In this document: piece by piece, positions 57,450-64,000 of the stretch
Layout: every line of letters begins with the position of its first letter
Numbering within the stretch: the first letter of the stretch is position 1
Source: Armatimonadota bacterium
Lineage (GTDB): Bacteria; Armatimonadota; Zipacnadia; Zipacnadales; UBA11051
DNA length: 64,000 bases
Reading direction: 5' to 3'
Assembly (NCBI GenBank): GCA_013178155.1
Contig: JABLXH010000025.1
Coordinates: 1-64,000 of the forward strand
The notes under the pieces: generated by a model
The model's database searches: none
Seen by the model: only the letters and a program-made list of their open reading frames with translations
Told to the model about the DNA's origin: nothing
Made by a program: the position numbers and the translations under genes

Positions 57450-59606
57450 ATGCGCAGACAATGGACGACAGGAGTGTGCCTGACCATGCTGATCGCCGCT
57501 GTGCCGGTGGCCGGAGAAGGTGACCCGGAGACCTGGAGCGCCTGGCCGCCACGAGCGTACCTGGTGCAGTGCCTGGCCGATGGCATCGAGCCCATTCTCA
57601 AGACCCAGGACCCGGCTACCGGACGCTTCGGCACACAGCCGTGGATCTGCACGGACCAGAATGTGCTGCTGGCCCTGGCCTGCGCGTGGGCGCTGGAGGA
57701 CCCCCGGAACCCCTGGTACCACGACGCGCGCCTGCTGCAGGGCATTGCCAGAGGCGGCGAGGCGCTGGTGGATGACCAGGACGCCCAGGGGATGTGGATC
57801 TTCCGCAAGAAGGACAACTCCACCTGGGGCCAGATCCACATGCCCTGGACCTACAGCCGCTGGATCCGGGCCTATGAGCTGGTCAAGGATGCCCTGCCGC
57901 CGGACAGCCGGGCCAAGTGGGAGGCAGGGCTGCGTTTGGGCTTCGCCGGCATCCGCAAGTACATGGACGGCGGCGTCCATAATATCCCGTGCCATCACGC
58001 TATGGCGCTGTACGTCGCCGGCAAGGTCTTTGACGAGCCGGAGTGGCAGGAGGCCGCCGCCGGCATGATGGCGCGGGTGGTGGCCAAGCAGGACCCGGCG
58101 GGTTACTGGTCCGAGAACTTCGGGCCGGTGGTCGGGTACAACCACGTCTACATCGAGGCGCTGGGAGTCTACTACAGCTACTCACAGGACCCGGTGGCGC
58201 TGGAGGCCCTGCGGCGGGGCGCCCTGTTCCACGCCGGAGTGCTGTGGCCGGATGGCTCCAGCGTGGCCTGTATAGACGAGCGGCAGATCTACCATAAGGG
58301 TCGTGACTACGGCAACGTGGGCTTCACCTGGACGCCCGAGGGGCGCGGTTTCCTGCTGCAGCAGTGGTCGGCCTACGCGACCGAGGGCGGCAAAGTCGGC
58401 ACGGACATGGCAGCGCAGATGCTGCTGTACGGCGGCGAGGGGACAGGGGTCGCACCGGCGTCCGCGGGCGACCGGGGTCAGACCGTCCTCGGCGCCAACG
58501 GTGCCCTCATCAAGCGCGACAAGCCATGGTCCTGGGCCTTCTCGGCCTACACCTGCCCGGTGCCGCAGAACCGCTGGATCCAGGACCGCCACAACTACGT
58601 GGACGTCTTCCAGGACGACCTGGGTTTGGTCATCGGCGGCGGGAACACGAAGCTGCAGCCCTACTGGTCCACCTTTACCGTCGGGGACCCGGAGCTGCTG
58701 AAGCACCAGCCCGGCGACGAGAACCCCGACTTCGCCCCGGATATCCCCCTGAAGTGGTTAGCCGATCGGGCGGCGCTGGACCTGCAGGCGGGCCGGCTGG
58801 ACCTGACCTACGGCGAGGCCCAGGCCAGCGTCAGCGCCACACGTGAACGGCAGGACCTGGTGCTGACCTATCGAGCGCCGTCGGACCAGGTGGTGGAGGC
58901 ACACGTGCCTCTGCTGTGGCGCGGCGGTAAGGTGACACTGGCCGACGGACTGTCGGTGAGGCTGACCGAGGAGCCATTGGCGCTGACGGCGGCCGAAATC
59001 GGCCAGCACTTTGTCTACGCGGGGCTGAAAGTGACAGTGCCGGCCGGCGCGCGCTTGCTGTGGCCTTGCCGCCAGCATGACCCCTACACCAAGGATGGCC
59101 GCTCGGCGCTCAGCAACGCCAAATTGGTGCTCTGTCTGCCCTTCGCCGGCGGTGTGGTCGAGCAGCAGGTAAGGCTCAGCCTGGCGCCCGAGGAGCCGTT
59201 CCGCGGCCTGGTTTTCGAGGCACGCGACCTGCCCTTCGCGTTCACGGGAGAAGGGTACACCAAACGCCTGGACAGCCTCGGCGCCCAACTCCTGGCAGCC
59301 GCCAAGCCCGGCGAGAGTCTCACCTTCACCCTGCCGTCGGTAAAGCCTGGACGCTACGAGCTGCTGGCGGAGTTTGTGCTGGCCGACGTCTACGGGGTCG
59401 TGCGAGTGCTCCTGGACGGGCGGCGCGTGGGCGAGCCGTTCGATGCCTACACCCCGGGTGTGGACGCCGAGGGCGAGCGGGTGTCCTTTGGCCCCGTGGA
59501 CCTGACCGAGGGGACGCACACGCTGACCCTCAAAGTCGTGACCAGGAACCCGAAGGCCAGCAAGCACTTCATCGGTGTCAAGCGCTGGCTCCTGCGGCCA
59601 CTGTAG
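57450..59606 (+). CDS. Secreted alpha/alpha-toroid polysaccharide-processing protein (lyase/hydrolase-like)
   Basis: Signal peptide; TDQNVLLALACAWALED, WTYSRWIRAYELVKDALP, GPVVGYNHVYIEALGVYYSYSQDPVALEALRRG. Confidence 0.65.
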   Translation: MRRQWTTGVCLTMLIAAVPVAGEGDPETWSAWPPRAYLVQCLADGIEPILKTQDPATGRFGTQPWICTDQNVLLALACAWALEDPRNPWYHDARLLQGIARGGEALVDDQDAQGMWIFRKKDNSTWGQIHMPWTYSRWIRAYELVKDALPPDSRAKWEAGLRLGFAGIRKYMDGGVHNIPCHHAMALYVAGKVFDEPEWQEAAAGMMARVVAKQDPAGYWSENFGPVVGYNHVYIEALGVYYSYSQDPVALEALRRGALFHAGVLWPDGSSVACIDERQIYHKGRDYGNVGFTWTPEGRGFLLQQWSAYATEGGKVGTDMAAQMLLYGGEGTGVAPASAGDRGQTVLGANGALIKRDKPWSWAFSAYTCPVPQNRWIQDRHNYVDVFQDDLGLVIGGGNTKLQPYWSTFTVGDPELLKHQPGDENPDFAPDIPLKWLADRAALDLQAGRLDLTYGEAQASVSATRERQDLVLTYRAPSDQVVEAHVPLLWRGGKVTLADGLSVRLTEEPLALTAAEIGQHFVYAGLKVTVPAGARLLWPCRQHDPYTKDGRSALSNAKLVLCLPFAGGVVEQQVRLSLAPEEPFRGLVFEARDLPFAFTGEGYTKRLDSLGAQLLAAAKPGESLTFTLPSVKPGRYELLAEFVLADVYGVVRVLLDGRRVGEPFDAYTPGVDAEGERVSFGPVDLTEGTHTLTLKVVTRNPKASKHFIGVKRWLLRPL

Positions 59607-59609
59607 GGC

Positions 59610-60743
59610 TCAGGTCAACGGATCGTCCAGCGCTACCAGGAACCAATCCGGCACTTCTGCGGCCCAGACCTGTCCCAGGCCCCTGCGGTCAGAGTTGAAG
59701 ATCACGTGCCGGCTGCCGGGCGTCAGATAGGGATGCGGGTGGGTGTACTGCGGGCTGGCGCAGGTGGCCCCGGTGTCGCAGAGAGGCAGCAAGCGGCCGG
59801 TAGCGATGCTGCCCACGTAGATACGGCCATTGGTGAAGTCGTCCACCACGAAGTACCGCCCGTTCACTGAGGCGGAGATGTGACCGAAGCCGAGACCACG
59901 CCACAGGCAGCGCGCGCGCTCGTCACCCGGCGCAACCAGATACACCGCCCCGCGCAGGGCGTCGCTGGTGGTCAGGATGATGCGCCCGGTGTCGCCGACC
60001 CAGCACTCGTGGCCAGTGACCGGGCCGGTGTGGGGCTTGCCGACGGGCAAGTACTGCACGGCGCCGGTCTCGATGTCCAGCACATACAGCGTGGCTCCCT
60101 GTTCACCCACCAGTTGCAGGAAGTTGTACTCCTCATCCACGATGCTGCCCCAGTTGAGCTGCACCAGCACCTGCCGCCCGTGGCGTGGCTCAAACTGCTG
60201 GTGCGGGTTACAGATGTGCTCATGGGTGTGGATAACCTCCCACGAGCCGTTGCTCAGGTCCACACGGTACAGCCCCCAGATGTCGCCCTCGACCCGGAAG
60301 TTGCCCAGGAAGTAGCGCTCATCGGGCGAGACGCTGCAGACACCGTAGCGCGTCCGCGGACAAGCGCTCAGGTCGCCGACCTCCTCCAGTTCCCACTTGG
60401 CCAGGTCCAGGCGCATCAACAGCCGGTCCGAGGTCGCGGTCCGGGTCTCAAAGAACAGGGCATCGCTGAATAGGTTCGAGGCCGGGTAGCCGTTGATGAG
60501 GCACCCAGTCGGCGCGACCTGACCGGTCTCCAGGTCGGCGATCCAGAGCTGCTCGTCGGGCTCAGTGCCCACGGCACTGCGCAGGATGGCCAGGTATCGC
60601 CCGTCGGCGGAGGTGTAGCGCTCCTCGCAGTAGACGTTGTGGCTGATGAGCGCAGCACTGGTCACCTGAACGAGACGCGCACCGACGTTTGTGTCACTGC
60701 CGCGTGCGATGGTCTCGGGCTGCCAGTGGAGCCTGAGCTGCAT
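59610..60743 (-). CDS. Oligogalacturonate lyase-like beta-propeller protein
   Basis: HNVYCEERYTSADGRYLAILRS, CSVSPDERYFLGNFRV, HICNPHQQFEPRHGRQVLVQLNWGS. Confidence 0.65.
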   Translation of the reverse strand: MQLRLHWQPETIARGSDTNVGARLVQVTSAALISHNVYCEERYTSADGRYLAILRSAVGTEPDEQLWIADLETGQVAPTGCLINGYPASNLFSDALFFETRTATSDRLLMRLDLAKWELEEVGDLSACPRTRYGVCSVSPDERYFLGNFRVEGDIWGLYRVDLSNGSWEVIHTHEHICNPHQQFEPRHGRQVLVQLNWGSIVDEEYNFLQLVGEQGATLYVLDIETGAVQYLPVGKPHTGPVTGHECWVGDTGRIILTTSDALRGAVYLVAPGDERARCLWRGLGFGHISASVNGRYFVVDDFTNGRIYVGSIATGRLLPLCDTGATCASPQYTHPHPYLTPGSRHVIFNSDRRGLGQVWAAEVPDWFLVALDDPLT

Positions 60744-60756
60744 GGGTATCTCCGCT

Positions 60757-62157
60757 TCAGCGCAAGGTCACGGCCCAAGGCGTGACCGTCTCGCGGCTGA
60801 GTGTCGCCTCACAATCCGCGACCAGGCCCTTGTGGCGCACCGTGATGCGGTAGTCACCCAGGAAGGCTCGCAGCCGCACACGTCCGCGGCTGTCGGTGGT
60901 GAGGGCCTCGTCGGTCCACCATTCACCCCTCACCAGCCGCAGCAGCTCGGTGTAGACGGGCTTGGGGGACATGTCCTTGCGCACCATACCGGCCGGGGCG
61001 CCCTGCCAGGCAGCGGCGTCGCTGAAATCCCACCAGGTAATGGCCTGCACGGCCCGGTGACTGAACAGGATCCGGTACAGGCTGGTCACATAACGGGCCT
61101 GGCGCTGCTCCCCCTCGGGCGTCGTTTCCCATCCCGGGTGATGGCTCATCCAGTCGCTGTCGGTCTTCAGCGCCCCGCTCAGAACGGTCATCTCGGTGAA
61201 GTGCAGGGGCTTGCCGTAGCGGGCATAGCGTTCGCACAGCTTCCACCAAGTATCGAGAGGCGGCGTGCCGGCGTGCATGTGGCTCTGAATACCTACAGCG
61301 TCGTAGGACACATCTCTGTCGTTCAGGTATCGTAGCTGGCTGGTGTACAGCCGGGGCCAGACGTTGAAGTCGTTCACCAGCAGCTTCGCCTGTGGCCCCG
61401 CCTCGCGCGCCCAGCTCAGCGCCCGGGCCACCGCTTCCTCGTGGCCCAGGCTCTTCACCCAGGCCCCTACGCCGTTAGCGACGAGGGCCGAGACCGTCGC
61501 CTCATTGATGACATCCCAGTACTCGATCTTCCCCGCGAAGGCCGGGATGATGCTCCGCACGCGCCTTTCGAGCAGCCCCTCAACCACCTTCGCCGCTTGC
61601 GCCGGCTCAAGGCCCGCTACCTTGGCTGCCAGCCAGGCTGGCGGCACTTCGTGCCACACCAGGGGATGTCCCTTGGCACGAATGCCGTGGGCCACGCACC
61701 AGTCGGCCATCCGCTGGAGGCGCTGCTCGGAGGTTCTGCCCTCCTCCGGCTCGTACGATCCCCAGTAGAAGGGCAGCGTGGCGTAGTTGAACAGCGCAGC
61801 GAACTGCTGCTCGTAGGCGCGGTTGAGCTTCGCGTCGGGGAGCGCGCCCAGAGCATAGGCGTTGCAGCCGAACAAGAAGGCATGGCGCGTCTGCTGAACC
61901 CGGACCTGCGCCCCCGGCACGGGACGTCCCTGCGCGTCGCGCACCTCGACCGTCAGGTCCGCCATGCGATGCAGTCGAATGCGACGGTCACAGCCGGCCA
62001 GCAGCTTCTGCTCGGCGTCAGACCGCCCCTGGGGGTCGGTGAGAGCTGGCATCAGCGACGCTCCTTCTCCAAAAACAGGCGATAGGGCAGCCATACACAG
62101 CAGGGCGAACAGCCCCACCGATAGCTTGACGAGACCCCGCGTTGGTGCTCCACCCAT
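60757..62157 (-). CDS. Endo-1,4-beta-xylanase-like glycoside hydrolase family 10
   Basis: GHPLVWHEVPPAWL, IEYWDVINEATVS (acid/base Glu), LHFTEMTVLSG (nucleophile Glu), TWWDFSDAAAW. Confidence 0.9.
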   Translation of the reverse strand: MGGAPTRGLVKLSVGLFALLCMAALSPVFGEGASLMPALTDPQGRSDAEQKLLAGCDRRIRLHRMADLTVEVRDAQGRPVPGAQVRVQQTRHAFLFGCNAYALGALPDAKLNRAYEQQFAALFNYATLPFYWGSYEPEEGRTSEQRLQRMADWCVAHGIRAKGHPLVWHEVPPAWLAAKVAGLEPAQAAKVVEGLLERRVRSIIPAFAGKIEYWDVINEATVSALVANGVGAWVKSLGHEEAVARALSWAREAGPQAKLLVNDFNVWPRLYTSQLRYLNDRDVSYDAVGIQSHMHAGTPPLDTWWKLCERYARYGKPLHFTEMTVLSGALKTDSDWMSHHPGWETTPEGEQRQARYVTSLYRILFSHRAVQAITWWDFSDAAAWQGAPAGMVRKDMSPKPVYTELLRLVRGEWWTDEALTTDSRGRVRLRAFLGDYRITVRHKGLVADCEATLSRETVTPWAVTLR

Positions 62158-62235
62158 ATGGTCGTCTCCAGCAGGGGGCAGGACGATGGCTCAACGCCGA
62201 CGAACCGTTCAGAACGCAACGGCATTTCGCTGCTG

Positions 62236-64000
62236 ATGCACTCGGACCTCTACCGCTTCCGAAGGAGGCTTGTCGCTGTGTGTGCCTGTCGTGTTCACAC
62301 CCCCGCCCTGCTGACTACGGCCCTTGCCATAGTAGCCGCGTGTGCTCTGCCGCGTCCGGGCTTCGCTCAGTCCCTGGACCTCAAATCCGGGTGGCAGGCG
62401 CTCGGCGAGACGGGCAACCTGAGCGCGACGGCGACCGGCGAACAGGCGGCCCCCCTGGCCCTGACGCTGTCGGCCACGCGAGGAAGCTTCGCGGCTGTCG
62501 GCCCCGCTTTGCCCATCAAGGCGTGGCGGGGCCGGGGGCTGAAGCTGCGCGCAATGGTGAAGCTCGAACAGGCGGTGGGCAAGACCTACCTGGCGGTGGA
62601 GCTCTTGCGCAGGCGGGAATCCCTCGGGCTGCTGGCGGAGAGCAATGCCCTGACCTCCGATACGCCTGGCTGGGTCGCACGCTGGCTGGTAACAGATGTC
62701 CCCGCTGACACGCCTGCCACGCACCTGCGGGTGCGCCTGCACAGCGACGACAACAGCGGACAGGCTCACTTCCGTCAGGTTTCGCTGACTCGGCTTCCGC
62801 CCAATCAGCCGGTCATAGACGGTCCGGTACGCCCCCCGCAGCGAGGGCAGATCATCGCCCGCGACGGTCACCTTGTGGACAGCCAGGGACAGCGCATTCG
62901 GCTCTGGGGCATCAACTGCGTGGACGAGCTGGGGCGCGACTACCGCCAGATCACTCAGATCGTCGCCCGCATCAAGCAGATGGGCTTCAACGCGGTGCGG
63001 CTCCACCTCTATGACAGCCGGTTCATAGACACCGAAGCCCGGACAGCGGCAGGCGAGCCAACCTCGCGCGTCTGGCGAGAGCCAGGTCAGAGGGGCGATG
63101 GCTCACTCCCTGACCGCATGGACTACTTCATCTACCGCGCCGAGAAGGCAGGTCTCTACCTGTATCTCACCTTCGATCGGGGAGGCGCAGCCTTTGGGCC
63201 CGGTGACTACGACGTCTTGCCCTCGGCGGGCCCCGAGGACGAGGCGGCGTGGAAGGAAGCCGTGGCGGCGACCAACCAGGGCTGGGCCAACGAGCATCTG
63301 TACTTCGTGGACGACCGGCTGCAGGCCCTTCAACTGGAGTACGCCCGGCGGCAGTTGCAGCACGTGAACGCCTATACGGGTACCCGCATCGGTGATGACC
63401 CGTACGTTGCGCTGTGGGAACTCACCAACGAGAATGGCTTCCCCTCGGCCATGGTGAGCGGCAGCTACCGCCAGTGGCCGGAGTACTTTCAGCGGAAGTT
63501 CCAGCAGCGCTGGAACACCTGGCTGCGCGAGAGGTATGCCTCCCAGACGCAGCTTCTGGCGAGCTGGGGCAGTATGCAGCCGGGTGAGAGCCTGAGCGAC
63601 GGCTCGATCCGCCCGGCGCCCCACATCGGCGAGGCCGCGGACTACCCCGCGGCCCGGCATGCCGACTTCCGGCGTTTTATCTACGATCTGACCATCGGCT
63701 TCAACCGAAAACTCGAGGCGGTACTGGCCACTGAAGGCAAGTGTTCACCGCGAGCCCCGGTGTCCCATGACACGGTCTTTGAGCACAAGCATGCCTGGTT
63801 TTACCCGGTTAGCCAGGGGACATTCCAGGCGATTGGGCAGTATGTCGCGGGCACTCCCGAACTGGCACGCAACCGCAGTTTCCTGGGCCGTCGGCCTCTG
63901 GACGCCTATGCCTACTCGGCCGCAACCATCGCTGACAAGCCGATGGTGGTCTACGAGAGCAACATCCACCTGCCCGCTGCCGACCGCGCTTACTACCCGA
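62236..64000 (+). CDS. Secreted GH5/GH-A clan-like cellulase family protein, truncated at the window end
   Basis: ATG at 62236, open to 64000 (absent from ORF track because it has no stop in the window): RIRLWGINCVDELGRDYRQI, MGFNAVRLHLYDSRFID, VALWELTNENGFPSAM. Confidence 0.85.
   Translation, partial: MHSDLYRFRRRLVAVCACRVHTPALLTTALAIVAACALPRPGFAQSLDLKSGWQALGETGNLSATATGEQAAPLALTLSATRGSFAAVGPALPIKAWRGRGLKLRAMVKLEQAVGKTYLAVELLRRRESLGLLAESNALTSDTPGWVARWLVTDVPADTPATHLRVRLHSDDNSGQAHFRQVSLTRLPPNQPVIDGPVRPPQRGQIIARDGHLVDSQGQRIRLWGINCVDELGRDYRQITQIVARIKQMGFNAVRLHLYDSRFIDTEARTAAGEPTSRVWREPGQRGDGSLPDRMDYFIYRAEKAGLYLYLTFDRGGAAFGPGDYDVLPSAGPEDEAAWKEAVAATNQGWANEHLYFVDDRLQALQLEYARRQLQHVNAYTGTRIGDDPYVALWELTNENGFPSAMVSGSYRQWPEYFQRKFQQRWNTWLRERYASQTQLLASWGSMQPGESLSDGSIRPAPHIGEAADYPAARHADFRRFIYDLTIGFNRKLEAVLATEGKCSPRAPVSHDTVFEHKHAWFYPVSQGTFQAIGQYVAGTPELARNRSFLGRRPLDAYAYSAATIADKPMVVYESNIHLPAADRAYYP

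Noticed and set aside
57288-57450. N-terminal extension of the 57288-59606 ORF overlapping the symporter gene
   Set aside because: The ATG at 57450 gives a signal peptide directly after the symporter stop; the upstream extension is antisymmetric Arg-rich sequence.
55865-57841. 658 aa minus-strand ORF
   Set aside because: Antisense to the SSS symporter with clear TM/sodium-symporter motifs; His/Gln/Glu-rich shadow translation.
1-64000. tRNA/rRNA genes or a CRISPR array
   Set aside because: No cloverleaf with GTTCRANYC plus CCA-end features, no 16S/23S signature and no regularly spaced repeats were recognised by eye; tRNAscan-SE/CRISPRCasFinder would be needed to be certain.

Overview
This is a high-GC bacterial chromosomal window. 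The DUF1559-type pseudopilins with an FxxAREKARxxSCLSNxKQLG signature suggest Armatimonadota or a relative; that is inference. It is densely coding, with about 51 supported genes. Core blocks: a division/PLP cluster (Zn-ribbon protein, yggS, sepF, proC, yggT, CPBP protease, yggU); rimO, an orphan DNA methyltransferase and ftsK; a CHASE2 cyclase/FecR pair; ald, DAG kinase, cdsA and trxB. Accessory blocks are carbohydrate-related: GH4, GH30 and ADH, and a right-hand polysaccharide cluster with heparinase-like proteins, an SSS symporter, an Ogl-like propeller, GH10 and a truncated GH5-like gene. The strongest observations are: (1) a complete cobalamin (B12) riboswitch with its own sigma70-like promoter, sitting in front of a single pseudopilin/DUF1559 gene rather than a B12 gene; (2) a REP-associated tyrosine transposase (RAYT) flanked by three GTAG-headed REP hairpins, next to a degenerate heptanucleotide tandem array; (3) a GH30 gene bracketed by two copies of a GH4 3' end, one of them a remnant ORF; (4) a secreted caspase-fold-like lipoprotein with its own promoter and a palindromic leader; (5) a multi-winged-helix protein of unknown function. 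No rRNA, tRNA or CRISPR was recognised. All calls come from reading the sequence and ORF translations; no database search was run.
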